The position numbers were made by a program, and so were the translations under genes. Source: Bradyrhizobium sp. cir1 (lineage in GTDB: Bacteria > Pseudomonadota > Alphaproteobacteria > Rhizobiales > Xanthobacteraceae). Taken from it: a stretch of 64,000 nucleotides of DNA. This document shows positions 49,118 through 58,176 of this stretch, piece after piece; the first letter of the stretch is position 1; every line of letters starts with the position of its first letter. Under the pieces are notes generated by a model that saw only the letters and a program-made list of their open reading frames with translations, had not been told where the DNA came from and made no database searches. The stretch covers positions 186,001 through 250,000 of the forward strand of contig NZ_JACIHE010000009.1 in NCBI RefSeq assembly GCF_014198245.1, given 5' to 3'.

Positions 49118-49528
49118 TCAGGCAGCCTGGAATGGGGTTTCAGTGGTGGCGCCGGCCAGGATCGCCTGCTCCACCGGGAACAGCGCCCGGATCCGCTTGA
49201 GCGCCTCGAAGTAGCGGGTCGCCCCGACCAGTTCGTCGACCGCGGCAAGCCCCTCCAGCATCTCGCGGCTTTCGCACACCGCGACCAGGGCCGCGTGATG
49301 CTGCCCGTAGAGCGCCGAAGCGTCGCGGACGTCGGTCGGGTTCATCAGCATGAGCTGGACGATGAAATAGAGCTGCCGCATCGCCGTGGTGGCATCGGAC
49401 GCCTGCATGATCTGCCCTTCGAGCAGGAACATGACGTCGTTGACGAGTTCGACGGACACCTTCCGGTCGACGCGCAGCACCGCGCCGTTGACGTAGATCC
49501 GTTCGCCCGCCCGCAAGGATATCTTCAT
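49118..49528 (-). CDS. flbT: Flagellar biosynthesis regulator FlbT
   Basis: 136-residue FlbT. It begins MKISLRAGERIYVNGAVLRVDRKVSVELVNDVMFLLEGQ (first part MKISLRAGERIYVNGAVLR is diagnostic), then ASDATTAMRQLYFIVQLMLMNP. FlbT is an RNA-binding post-transcriptional regulator of flagellin; it binds the fljK leader in Caulobacter, and the lateral FlbT of B. diazoefficiens is needed to make lateral flagellins. The frame is open upstream, but the ATG at 49528 overlaps the flaF stop (TAATG) and gives the normal size. The conserved flagellin leaders at 61763-61813 and 62980-63030 are its likely targets. Confidence 0.95.
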   Translation of the reverse strand: MKISLRAGERIYVNGAVLRVDRKVSVELVNDVMFLLEGQIMQASDATTAMRQLYFIVQLMLMNPTDVRDASALYGQHHAALVAVCESREMLEGLAAVDELVGATRYFEALKRIRALFPVEQAILAGATTETPFQAA

Positions 49529-49872
49529 TAGAGCGCGTCTCGGATCAGGCGGTTGATTTCGATGAGCTGCATGACGTCGTTCGACTTCTCCTCGCGAAGG
49601 CGGTCGGCTTCCTTGACCACCCACAAGCCGATCGAAATGATCTCCGCGCGCAGCTTCTCGGGAAGCCCGTTTTCCGGATGCGAGAGATCCTCGATGAAGA
49701 TTGTCCACAGCCGCCGCACATAGAGCAGGCTCTGGACCTGATCCTCGAAACTTGAGCGTCCCTTCTGGAGCCGCTCGAGGCGGTCGATGCCGAGGCTGAG
49801 CGCCTGCCGCTCGCGCGCCCTCGCCTCATAGCCGCTCTCGTCGACGACCGCTGCATAGGCTTCAAACGTCAT
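49528..49872 (-). CDS. flaF: Flagellar biosynthesis regulator FlaF
   Basis: 114-residue FlaF, the partner of FlbT in alphaproteobacteria; in Caulobacter it promotes flagellin translation and secretion against FlbT. Family blocks: MTFEAYAAVVDESGYEARARERQALSLGIDRLERLQ (seen as YEARARERQALSLGIDRLE), VRRLWTIFIEDLSHPENGLPE and IISIGLWVVKEADRLR. The start at 49872 was chosen because family members begin MT..AY; an ATG three codons upstream is in frame. It shares one base with flbT (TAATG), so the pair is tightly coupled. Confidence 0.93.
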   Translation of the reverse strand: MTFEAYAAVVDESGYEARARERQALSLGIDRLERLQKGRSSFEDQVQSLLYVRRLWTIFIEDLSHPENGLPEKLRAEIISIGLWVVKEADRLREEKSNDVMQLIEINRLIRDAL

Positions 49873-49939
49873 CAGGACCACTCTGCGCAGAAAACGGAAT
49901 AAGACAAGGGTCGTAAACCTCGAAAAACGAGCTTCTAAC

Positions 49940-50986
49940 TCAGAGATAGTTGATGAGGCTGATCTTCTGGAGCTGCGAGGTCAGCGCCAGCGCCGTCTGG
50001 ATCTGGGTCTGCAGGGTGTTGACCCGGACCGAGGCTTCCGTCGGATCGACCTTCTCCATACCAACGATCTGGTTGTTCAGAATGTCCTGCTGCGCCTTGA
50101 GCTTGTCGGTTGCGGAGGTGATCCGCTGCTGCACCGTGCCGACGCCGCCGCCGAGCGTAGCGAGATCGGTGATTGCACTACCAACGAGGCCGATGGCCTT
50201 GTCCACGACGACCTGGAACGTCTCTTGGCTCAGTTTCGCGTTCCCGAGATCCGCCATCATGGTATAGGCCTCGGCGAGCTTGCGGAAGCCGGTCTGGTTG
50301 GCGCTGACCGACGTATCGGCGATCTCGGTCGTGGAGATACGGCTTTGCATGACCTGGTCGGTGGCCGATGACCAGTTGGTGTTCCAGGCCGGGCTCGCGA
50401 ACTCGGCATCGAAGGTGGTGTTGAGGAACGTCTGCATCTGGGTCGGGGTAATGCCGCTCACGCTGGCCGAGGATTGCGGGAAACCGAAGGCGGCGTTGAA
50501 GTCGAAATCGACCTGGTTCTTGCTGGCCGAGCCCGCGGCGTAGGCCGTGATCGGCATGTTCTGCGTGTTGACGCCCGAGAAAAGATACGAGCCGTTGTAG
50601 GAGACGTTCAGCGCGCCGATCAGGTCCTGGAGGTTGGCGGACGCAGGCGGCAGGACGATCCGCCCGCCGTTGTCGGTACTGCGGGCCGCGATCAGGTCCT
50701 TGAGGAAGTCCGTTGCGGTCGTGCCGAGCTGCGTGATCCGGCTTTGCGTCACGTCGAGGCGTCCCGAGACGAGCTCGTTGGTATCGACGAGCTGATCGGC
50801 GAAGCTCCAGTCCGCCCGCAAGGTGAGGTCGCTTCCCGTCGTGGCACCAAGCTCGAGGCCAACATCGGCGAAGCGGCCGGTGGTCGCTTCCTTCGACGCC
50901 TTGCTGAGCGCAGCCTGGTTGTTCGTGATCGAGGATCTCAACGACGAAGACAGCATCAGGGTCGAGATGTAGTTCGCGCTCATCAT
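49940..50986 (-). CDS. flgL: Flagellar hook-associated protein FlgL (HAP3)
   Basis: 348-residue flagellin-related junction protein that links the hook-FlgK zone to the filament. The N-terminus (YISTLMLSSSLRSSITNNQAALSKASKEATTGRFADVGLELG, seen as SSSLRSSITNNQAALSKASK) and C-terminus (EKVDPTEASVRVNTLQTQIQTALALTSQLQKISLINYL, seen as TEASVRVNTLQTQIQTALAL) are the coiled-coil D0 segments. It starts 3 bases after flgK; two adjacent ATGs (50986 and 50983) are equally possible. Confidence 0.92.
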   Translation of the reverse strand: MMSANYISTLMLSSSLRSSITNNQAALSKASKEATTGRFADVGLELGATTGSDLTLRADWSFADQLVDTNELVSGRLDVTQSRITQLGTTATDFLKDLIAARSTDNGGRIVLPPASANLQDLIGALNVSYNGSYLFSGVNTQNMPITAYAAGSASKNQVDFDFNAAFGFPQSSASVSGITPTQMQTFLNTTFDAEFASPAWNTNWSSATDQVMQSRISTTEIADTSVSANQTGFRKLAEAYTMMADLGNAKLSQETFQVVVDKAIGLVGSAITDLATLGGGVGTVQQRITSATDKLKAQQDILNNQIVGMEKVDPTEASVRVNTLQTQIQTALALTSQLQKISLINYL

Positions 50987-50989
50987 GGC

Positions 50990-52465
50990 TTAATTCCCCA
51001 CGGCAGCCAGCAGGCTCTGCAACATTTCGTCGACGGTCGAAATGATCTTCGACGAGGCCGAATAGGTGCGCTCGACCTGAAGCATCAAGGACATCTCGTC
51101 GTCCATGTTGACGCCGCTGACGTTGGACAGCGCCGCGGTGCTGCGGTCGAGCAGCGTTTTCTGGTAGGTGACGTTGGAGTCCGCGGTCTTGCGCTGGTTT
51201 TCGATCCAGCTCGTCGACGACGACGCGTAGTCGATCAAGCTGCCGCTCGGCTTGCCTTGCGTGGTTGCATCGAACGGCTGCGCCGCATCCATGCCGCCGA
51301 TGAGCTGCTGCAGCCGGGCCGAGTAGCCGCCGTTGCCAGCGGTGTTATATTTGTATGCAGGGTTGCCGCTGATCGCGCCGTCGCGCAGCAGATTGACATT
51401 GCCGCCCAGCGCCGGATCGACTGATGCCGCGACACTGATCAGGCCGGCAAGACCGACCGAGACGGTGGCGCTCGCCGGCAGCGCCGGCGCGCCGGGATAG
51501 GTGAAGAGACCGGGAACGTCGGGCAGCGCCGCGGCGGTCTGATCGCTCTCCCTGAAGGTGTTGATCAGACCGCGCGCGATTTCGTCGAGCTGGCTCTGAT
51601 AGGTGACGGTGTCTTTGTCACGCAGCTGGGCGAGCCCCGCGAGCTTGCCCGACTTCAGCGGCATCACCGAGTTGGCGCCGGTCACCGGGACGCCGTCGAT
51701 ATAGACCGCATTGCCCGTGGTGCCGGGTGAATAGATGTTAGTCGCCGTGAAGCTGACCGTTCGCGCCGTCTTGTCGAACAGCACGACGCCGCTGTCGGTG
51801 TAGAGCGCGGCATCGCCGTTGGTCCGGATCGACATCGAGACGCCGACCTCCTCCGACAACTTCGAGACGATGCTGTCGCGCTGGTCGAGATAGTCGGTGA
51901 CGTCGTCACCGGCAATCGTCCCCTTTACGATCGCATTGTTGACCTTGTCGAACTGGGCCAGGAGCTGGTTGATGTTGGCGACCGAGGTCGCCATGTCGGC
52001 ATCCGCCCCCTCGCGAACCGATTGCACGGTCTTGGTCGCCTGATTGAGCGCGGTCGCCATGTCCTTGGCGGACGTGACCGCCGCTTGCGCCAGCGTGGTG
52101 TTGTCCGGCGCGTTGGCATATTGCTGCAGTGCCTTCTTCAGCGCATTGAGCTGCGCCGTCGGCGACTGGTCGAGCTCCGTATCGTCGACCGTGGCAGATG
52201 CGATCTTCTGAAGGCCGTCATAGATCGCACCCTGCTTGGCCGACGACGAGGTCGCGATCAAGACGTTGTTGTAGAGACCCGAGCTGGCGGCGCGCTGGAT
52301 CGCCGCCACATAGACGCCGGCTCCGGGAAGATTGTCCAGCACCGCGATCTTGCGCGAATAGCCGGCGGCGCTGGCACCGGCGATGTTGCGCGAGATCGTC
52401 GAGGACTGGATGCCCGACGCCATGAGCGAGGCGCGGGCGGAGTCGAGAGCGGCGGTAAGGGACAT
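50990..52465 (-). CDS. flgK: Flagellar hook-associated protein FlgK (HAP1)
   Basis: 491-residue HAP1. The N-terminal pattern LDSARASLMASGIQSSTISRNIAGASAAGYSRK is that of FlgK (seen as SGIQSSTISRNIAGASAAGYS), with the conserved SQLD-rich middle (YLDQRDSIVSKLSEEVGVSM) and C-terminal VSGVNMDDEMSLMLQVERTYSASSKIISTVDEM (seen as SGVNMDDEMSLMLQVERTYS). It forms the hook-filament junction and is secreted by the type III export system. No signal peptide, as expected. Confidence 0.93.
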   Translation of the reverse strand: MSLTAALDSARASLMASGIQSSTISRNIAGASAAGYSRKIAVLDNLPGAGVYVAAIQRAASSGLYNNVLIATSSSAKQGAIYDGLQKIASATVDDTELDQSPTAQLNALKKALQQYANAPDNTTLAQAAVTSAKDMATALNQATKTVQSVREGADADMATSVANINQLLAQFDKVNNAIVKGTIAGDDVTDYLDQRDSIVSKLSEEVGVSMSIRTNGDAALYTDSGVVLFDKTARTVSFTATNIYSPGTTGNAVYIDGVPVTGANSVMPLKSGKLAGLAQLRDKDTVTYQSQLDEIARGLINTFRESDQTAAALPDVPGLFTYPGAPALPASATVSVGLAGLISVAASVDPALGGNVNLLRDGAISGNPAYKYNTAGNGGYSARLQQLIGGMDAAQPFDATTQGKPSGSLIDYASSSTSWIENQRKTADSNVTYQKTLLDRSTAALSNVSGVNMDDEMSLMLQVERTYSASSKIISTVDEMLQSLLAAVGN

Positions 52466-52499
52466 GATTTGCTCTTGCCCGGAATGCGCGCTGAAGAAT

Positions 52500-53732
52500 T
52501 CAGCGCTTCAGGTTGACGACGACGTCGAGCAGATCAGCGCCGGTCTGGAACGATTTTGAGTTCGCAGTGAAGCCGCGCTGGGCCTCGATCATTCCGGTGA
52601 GCTCGTCCGCAAGGTCGACGTTGGAGTCTTCCAGGGCGCCCGACTGGATCGTGCCGAGACCGCCGGTGCCGGCATTCCCGGCCTGCGCATTGCCGGAATT
52701 CATATTGGTCGAATAGACGTTGCCGGGCTCCGGCGTCAGATTGTCGGGGCTCGGGACGTCGGCGAGCATGATGGTGTAGAGCGTCATCTGCTGCCCGTTC
52801 TTGAGGATCGCCGTCACATGGCCGGCGGTGTCGACATCGACCTTGTCGATGGACGAGGGAGCGCTGCCATTGACGTTCGCCTTGAAGCTGAAGTCGGTTC
52901 CGGTCTGCGTCATGTTCGACATGTTCAAGGTCATTGCCGCACCGCCGGGAACGGTAAAGGTCATACCGGTCGGGCTCGTCCCGGCCAGCGCGCCTTTGCC
53001 GACGGCGGTCGTATCGAAGGTGAAAGTCGTGGCGGCGGCGAGCGATGCACCTGTCGCGGAGTTGTAAGCCTGAACCTGCCAGGTGTCAGAGCCGGCGGCC
53101 GTCGCCGTGTGAGACATGTAGACGTCGATCGTAACGGCCTGGCCGATATTGTTGTAGGCCACGATCGAGCTCTTCGACGAATATGACGCCGGGCCGGGCG
53201 GACCGGCGATCACGGCCGCTTTCGGATCCAGATTGCCGGTCGTCAGTGTTCCCGCCGTCGACGGCACGGGCACCTGCGAAACCTGGGCAACGTTGACGAT
53301 CTGCATGCCGGACAGGCTGTTCTGCGAGAAGTTGCTCACGTTACCGGGCTGACCCAGAAGGTAATAGCCGGCCGCGTTGACCAGATTGCCCTGGGCGTCC
53401 GGCACGAACGAGCCGGCGCGCGTCAGATATTGCTGCGTGTTGTTGGCGTTCGAGACCACGAAGAAGCCGTTGCCCTGGACAGCGAGGTCCGTGGTCGACG
53501 TGGTGAACTGCGTGTGTCCCGCGTCGCTGATGGCGTAGCGAACCGTCGTCTCGACGGCGCCGGAATCGTAATTGCCCGAACCGCTCTTCAGGATCAGCGA
53601 GGAGAATTCAGTCGAAGCCCGCTTGTAACCGGTCGTGTTGACGTTCGCGATGTTGTCCGAGACTGTCGACAGCTTGTTGGACTGCGCAGACATGCCGGAA
53701 ACGCCGGTGCGCATAACACCATACAGGCTCAT
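52500..53732 (-). CDS. flgE: Flagellar hook protein FlgE
   Basis: 410-residue hook monomer. It opens MSLYGVMRTGVSGMSAQSNKLSTVSDNIANVNTTGYK (seen as VSDNIANVNTTGYKRASTEF), the axial-protein signature, and ends with DSNVDLADELTGMIEAQRGFTANSKSFQTGADLL (seen as LADELTGMIEAQRGFTANSK), the FlgE/F/G C-terminal motif. Length fits the short hooks of alphaproteobacterial lateral systems. A 90-base gap separates it from the lytic transglycosylase gene upstream, so an internal promoter is possible, though I see no clear one. Confidence 0.93.
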   Translation of the reverse strand: MSLYGVMRTGVSGMSAQSNKLSTVSDNIANVNTTGYKRASTEFSSLILKSGSGNYDSGAVETTVRYAISDAGHTQFTTSTTDLAVQGNGFFVVSNANNTQQYLTRAGSFVPDAQGNLVNAAGYYLLGQPGNVSNFSQNSLSGMQIVNVAQVSQVPVPSTAGTLTTGNLDPKAAVIAGPPGPASYSSKSSIVAYNNIGQAVTIDVYMSHTATAAGSDTWQVQAYNSATGASLAAATTFTFDTTAVGKGALAGTSPTGMTFTVPGGAAMTLNMSNMTQTGTDFSFKANVNGSAPSSIDKVDVDTAGHVTAILKNGQQMTLYTIMLADVPSPDNLTPEPGNVYSTNMNSGNAQAGNAGTGGLGTIQSGALEDSNVDLADELTGMIEAQRGFTANSKSFQTGADLLDVVVNLKR

Positions 53733-53822
53733 GAATTGGGCTCCTTCGGTAGGTTGCAGCTACAATGAGGGTTCTTGCTTGCGCGGGGCTGATGGTCGGG
53801 AACCTTGCACAACTTCCTGTTG

Positions 53823-54404
53823 TCAGGTCGTTTTCGGCTGACAGAACGAGCGCGCCTTGTCGGTCCAGGCCCCGAAGCCGCTGGAGACGAGATGAGCGAC
53901 GATGTGACAGACATAGCGCTTCTGCGCCGGCTGGTTGTTGGGGCCCGCATTGTAGCGGGCGACCGCCATGGTCCAGCTGCCCTCGCGCTGCTTCAGCTCT
54001 TTCAGGAAACGCGCGGCGTAGTCGACATTCCGTGCGGGATCGAACATCGCCCGCACCGAAGTGAACTTGTCGCCGTGGTAATAGTGGTTGATCTGCATGC
54101 AGCCGAGGTCGATCAGCTTGATGCCCTTGGCTCGCATCGTCTCGAAATTCGCGATCGCATCGTTCATGTCCTTGGCGAACACGGTCTGGCCGTCGGTGCC
54201 CAGCGCATAGGGATAGAGCGCGCCGCGCCGTCCGGTCTCGGTGAGGCCGACGGCGTAGAGAATGCCGAGCGGAATGCCGTGCTGCTGGGCCGCACGCGCC
54301 ATCTCGCGCTCGCACGGGCGCGCGCTGTCGGCGGCGGCCTCCGCGGCGCCGGCGTTACAGATAAACAGGGCCGCGACGAATCTGCGGCGCCACGTCCTGG
54401 TCAT
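53823..54404 (-). CDS. Lytic transglycosylase (SLT domain) of the flagellar cluster
   Basis: 193-residue exported peptidoglycan lyase with a signal peptide (RRRFVAALFICNAGAAEAAAD). SLT motifs: catalytic Glu56 in GLTETGRRG, GCMQINHYYH (about 105-114) and AVARYNAGPNNQ (about 155-165). In alphaproteobacteria a separate enzyme of this kind opens the wall for the rod, because FlgJ lacks the muramidase half, as in the rod-binding protein at 44623-45099. The ATG at 54404 follows AGGAGACGCGTC and overlaps the end of fliK by 50 bases in another frame. Confidence 0.9.
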   Translation of the reverse strand: MTRTWRRRFVAALFICNAGAAEAAADSARPCEREMARAAQQHGIPLGILYAVGLTETGRRGALYPYALGTDGQTVFAKDMNDAIANFETMRAKGIKLIDLGCMQINHYYHGDKFTSVRAMFDPARNVDYAARFLKELKQREGSWTMAVARYNAGPNNQPAQKRYVCHIVAHLVSSGFGAWTDKARSFCQPKTT

Positions 54405-55674
54405 GACGCGTCTCCTGGTTGGACTGGCGCTCCTGCCGGGCCTGCCTCGCACCGCCGTCCGATTGTCCCGACGACGTGCTGGCGCCGTCGAACGTGCCTT
54501 GCGACTGTGAGGATGACTGTTGCTGGCCCGAGAGCTGCGGCTGCGACTGGCCGGAGCCGCTCTGGAATCCATCGAGCGAGCCGTGCTGGACGGGTGCGAC
54601 GTCGGCGACGTAACCGGCCGACTGCATCAAATCGCGGATCGAGTCGCGCTGCTGGTCCAGCATCTGGCTCGTGTCCTTGCGTTCGGCCGCGAGGTGGATC
54701 GAGACCTCCGAGCCGACCAGGCGAAGGCGCACGGTGACGTTGCCGAGCGCCGGCGGCTCGAGGTTAACGGTCAGGATCTTGAGCGGCTGGTCCGGCGCAT
54801 TGGTCTGGGACGCGGCGAGATCAGGGGCTGCGGACGCCGTTGATGCCGATGATTCCTTCAGCTCGGCGACCACGGCATTGGCGACCTGTTGCGGAGCGTT
54901 GAACTGCGCCGGGGGCAGATGAGTCTCCTGCTGGACCACGGTGACCTTGGTGGCCTCGGGCAATGCGTCCCGGGCCTGGGCTTTGACGGCGCGTTCGACA
55001 TTCGCCGTGACGGCCTCGAAGCCCGACGTTGCGGGCAATGCCTTTGACGGACCCTCGTTGTCCTGCTGCGCGGCTACTGCCGCCTGCGAACGCGCGCCGA
55101 TCGGCGCGGTAGCGCCCGGCGCAGGATCAGCGGCGGCGATCTTCGCCATGCCCGTAGCCTGAACCTCGCGCTTCGACGTGGAGGAACGCTCGTCGCGCGC
55201 GGACGCATCCTTCCCGTCACCCGCCTGCGATTGCAGCTGTGACCTCACCGCCGTCACGGCAGCGAGCTCCTGTCCGACGATCGCGGGCATGCTCGACCGG
55301 TTCGAAACATCCGCCTTTGCGGCATCGTCGACCGAACCTTGCCTCTCCGACGCGTGATCGGTCTTCTGGCCGGACGATTTGTGACTGGAGCTGGTCTCGT
55401 CGGCCAGCTCGGTGCGTTCCTGCCCCGTTTCGTCCTTCCCGGCCTGATGCGCCAGGCGCGCGCGCAGCGTTCCAGCCTTCACGGTCGTGTCGCTGGCCTC
55501 GTCGTTGAGGGCCCGCTTCGCCAGGTTCGAGACGGTGCGAAGCAGATCGTTGAACGAGGAATCCGCGTGCGATTTTGCCCCCGCGGCTTTCGCCGAACGC
55601 GACGCACCGCGCATGTTGAGGCTCTCGGCGAGACCCGAGAAGAGCTGTCCGGAGGTTCCGCTGAGTTTGGTCAT
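54355..55674 (-). CDS. fliK: Flagellar hook-length control protein FliK
   Basis: 439-residue, Ser/Ala/Gln-rich protein with low-complexity stretches in the first 280 residues. The C-terminal hook-length domain (about 285-385) is clear: KILTVNLEPPALGNVTVRLRLVGSEVSIHLAAER (seen as NLEPPALGNVTVRLRLVGSE) and SQMLDQQRDSIRDLMQSAGY. FliK measures hook length and switches export specificity to filament proteins. It overlaps motC by 4 bases. Its last 50 bases also encode the start of the lytic transglycosylase. Confidence 0.9.
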   Translation of the reverse strand: MTKLSGTSGQLFSGLAESLNMRGASRSAKAAGAKSHADSSFNDLLRTVSNLAKRALNDEASDTTVKAGTLRARLAHQAGKDETGQERTELADETSSSHKSSGQKTDHASERQGSVDDAAKADVSNRSSMPAIVGQELAAVTAVRSQLQSQAGDGKDASARDERSSTSKREVQATGMAKIAAADPAPGATAPIGARSQAAVAAQQDNEGPSKALPATSGFEAVTANVERAVKAQARDALPEATKVTVVQQETHLPPAQFNAPQQVANAVVAELKESSASTASAAPDLAASQTNAPDQPLKILTVNLEPPALGNVTVRLRLVGSEVSIHLAAERKDTSQMLDQQRDSIRDLMQSAGYVADVAPVQHGSLDGFQSGSGQSQPQLSGQQQSSSQSQGTFDGASTSSGQSDGGARQARQERQSNQETRHDQDVAPQIRRGPVYL

Positions 55675-56864
55675 GGGCGGCGATCCTTGGCAAGGAGTTC
55701 GAGTTCGCCGAGCTGCTTCTGCGCACGCGCGAGCGTCGCGGTCGATGATGCGAGATCGAGGCGCGCCGGCGTAGCCGGAGGCTTGTCGGCGGTGGCGGCG
55801 GGTCCGCTCGCGAATGGCTTGCGAACGTCGAGCGCGAGCTGCAACGTTGCATTCAGGAGGGCAACGTCGCGCTCGGGCAGCTTCGACCGGTCGAGTGCCT
55901 TCAGCTCGGCCAGACCGCCGTCATATTCGTCGGTGAGCGCCCGCGAGGCGCCGCGGAAGAAATGCGCACGCTCGCGCTCCACTGATGCATCGGCGCTGAG
56001 CCCCAGTGCGCGCTCGCCGGCCAGCCGGGTCACGCCCATCCGTCCACGCAGCATCGCGTTGCGCGCAATGACGAGATGAAGCTTGACGCGGTTGGCGCGG
56101 TCGATCTGCTCCAGCAGGGCGACGATCCGCGCAAAGCGGCGCTCGTCGAGCGCCAGGCTCGATTGCGTCAGGCCTGTGGAGAAGCGCTGCCAGAAATCGC
56201 CGGCATAGATCGAGTTGCGGTAATGGCGGATATAGGCCAGCGTCAGGAACTCGAACTTGTCGAAATCCTCAGCCTGCCCGACCAGCAGGATCTCGCGCCG
56301 CAGCGCCGCCTCTTCCACCAGCGTGCCGGGCAGGAGCAGACGCGCGTCGTCCAGCCGCTCGATCGCGAGCGATGCCTCGGTGCGTGCGAAAAGCGCACCC
56401 TGCACCAGCGCGACCTGTCCGCCCAGGCCCGACGGAAGCGTCCGCGGCTTGACGTCCTTGAGCAGCTCGCGCGCTTCGTCCTGACGACCCTCGACATAGG
56501 CGAGCGCGCCATCGAATAGTCGACCGTCGACGTTGATCTTGTCGCGCGGCAGCTTGCGGACCAGTTGCGGCGCGCCGCCGCTGAGCAGGTAGATGACGAC
56601 GGCCTGGCCGTTCTGCGGATTGCTCCACACGTTTGCATCGGCGGCGAGAAACTTCTCGCCGATCTGCCGGATCAGCGCGATGTGGCTGCCATGCGCCGCG
56701 GTGTCGCCGTTGGCGATGCCGTCCTGCACCGCCTGCAAGGCACGCACGAGCTCATACGGTTCGCTTGACGTCGAGGCAGGGACCGGCGCCGGATCGGCGA
56801 GCGCGGGCGCCGCCGTCGGCGGCAACACCATCAACAAGGCGGCGCAGAGAAGCAGCCTGATCAC
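55671..56864 (-). CDS. motC: Motility protein MotC
   Basis: 397-residue periplasmic protein found in rhizobia; in Sinorhizobium MotC binds the periplasmic part of MotB and is needed for motor rotation. It has a signal peptide (RLLLCAALLMVLPPTAAPALAD), then PYELVRALQAVQDGIANGDTAAH, and a helical repeat-like body (VVIYLLSGGAPQLVRKL, LRREILLVGQAEDFDKFEFLTLAYIRHYRNSIY seen as GQAEDFDKFEFLTLAYIRHY). The start is a GTG at 56864 overlapping the motB stop by 4 bases (GTGA). Confidence 0.88.
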   Translation of the reverse strand: MIRLLLCAALLMVLPPTAAPALADPAPVPASTSSEPYELVRALQAVQDGIANGDTAAHGSHIALIRQIGEKFLAADANVWSNPQNGQAVVIYLLSGGAPQLVRKLPRDKINVDGRLFDGALAYVEGRQDEARELLKDVKPRTLPSGLGGQVALVQGALFARTEASLAIERLDDARLLLPGTLVEEAALRREILLVGQAEDFDKFEFLTLAYIRHYRNSIYAGDFWQRFSTGLTQSSLALDERRFARIVALLEQIDRANRVKLHLVIARNAMLRGRMGVTRLAGERALGLSADASVERERAHFFRGASRALTDEYDGGLAELKALDRSKLPERDVALLNATLQLALDVRKPFASGPAATADKPPATPARLDLASSTATLARAQKQLGELELLAKDRRP

Positions 56865-58171
56865 GGACGCTTCTCCCGGATCAGGATCTCGATCCGACGA
56901 TTCTGCGCGGCTGCCGGGTCGCTGGGAAGTTTCGGCCGCCGGTCGGCATAACCTTCGACATGCTCGATTCGCAGTGCATCGACGCCGGAGCGGACCAGCA
57001 TGTAATAGGCCATCTGCGCACGCGCGGTCGACAGCCGCCAATTGTCGTAGTTCTCCGATTTGTACGGCCGATTGTCGGTGTGGCCGCGGACGATGATCAT
57101 GCCGGGGCGCTTCGCCAGCAGCGGCCCGATCTTGTCGATCACCCGGATGAGTTCGGGCCGCGGCTCGGCCGAGCCGACCGCGAACATGCCGAAGCTCGCA
57201 TCGTCGGTCAGGCTGACCAGCAGGCCTTCCTCGACCTGACGCACCTCGGCCACCGGTCCCGCACCTGCCTTGATGTCCGACAGTGCATCGGCGATCGCGG
57301 ACTGCAGCTGCTTGACGGTGGGTTGCTGCGTTTGCGCAGCTTCGCGCGGTTCGGAATCCTTCTTCGCGTCGTTGGGACGCGCCTGCGCGCCGGGCTGCGC
57401 GTTCGCCTGGATGCTGCCGTCGCGGGACGACTGCGACGGCGCGGGTCCCGGCGGCAGCAGGGGCGACAGGCTCGCGGACGACGCATCCGCGTTCGGAGCG
57501 ATGCTTCCACCGGCATCATCCGTCTTGGCGCGGCGCGCCTGCGGCTCGCCCTGCCCCGCGCCGGACGCGTTGTCGCGCGCGGACGCGTTGGGCTTCGGCT
57601 CGCTTTCGATGATGCGATCCGCGTCCTTCGAGGCCTGCGGCGCCAGCTTCCAATAGCCGGGGTCGAAGGGATCTCGATAGGCGTCGCCGCCCTTGAGCCC
57701 GTCCTCTTCCGCCGAGGTCAGCGAGCCGGCGCGACGCTGGCCCGAGGCCTCGTTCGCGTTGTTGGCGATCTCGGCAAGCGTCGCATAGGGATCGCGGAAC
57801 AGGACCTTCTCCTCGTAGAACGGCGGCTTCTCGGCCGTCGGGGAGTCGCCGCGACGTTCCTCGCTCGGCCCACCCGGCTGACGCCGGCCCTCCTGGCCGT
57901 CGAACGTGGTCGGCTCCTTCTTGGTGAGATCCTTCAGACCTTTCGGCGCCGGCGCGTTCTCGGCGAGCTTGATCGGGTTGAAGTAGCTCGCAACCACCTG
58001 CTTCTGGTCCTGGTTGAGCGCGTTGAGCAGCCACATGACCAGGAAGAACGCCATCATCGCGGTCATGAAATCCGCATAGGCAATCTTCCATACGCCGCCG
58101 TGATGCGCCTCCTCGGCGAAGGCGCTGCGCCGGCGGACGATCACGAGCTCCTGCTTGACCTCTTCCACCAT
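56861..58171 (-). CDS. motB: Flagellar motor stator protein MotB
   Basis: 436-residue stator subunit. A single transmembrane helix (about residues 30-50) contains WKIAYADFMTAMMAFFLVMWLL, in which the aspartate of YADFMT is the proton-carrying residue (written in part as IAYADFMTAMMAFFLVM). A long, low-complexity periplasmic linker follows (about 75-290), then an OmpA-like peptidoglycan-binding domain with IIVRGHTDNRPYK and LSTARAQMAYYMLVRSG. MotA is not in the window. It starts 5 bases after fliH and overlaps motC. Confidence 0.93.
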   Translation of the reverse strand: MVEEVKQELVIVRRRSAFAEEAHHGGVWKIAYADFMTAMMAFFLVMWLLNALNQDQKQVVASYFNPIKLAENAPAPKGLKDLTKKEPTTFDGQEGRRQPGGPSEERRGDSPTAEKPPFYEEKVLFRDPYATLAEIANNANEASGQRRAGSLTSAEEDGLKGGDAYRDPFDPGYWKLAPQASKDADRIIESEPKPNASARDNASGAGQGEPQARRAKTDDAGGSIAPNADASSASLSPLLPPGPAPSQSSRDGSIQANAQPGAQARPNDAKKDSEPREAAQTQQPTVKQLQSAIADALSDIKAGAGPVAEVRQVEEGLLVSLTDDASFGMFAVGSAEPRPELIRVIDKIGPLLAKRPGMIIVRGHTDNRPYKSENYDNWRLSTARAQMAYYMLVRSGVDALRIEHVEGYADRRPKLPSDPAAAQNRRIEILIREKRP

Positions 58172-58176
58172 GGCTG

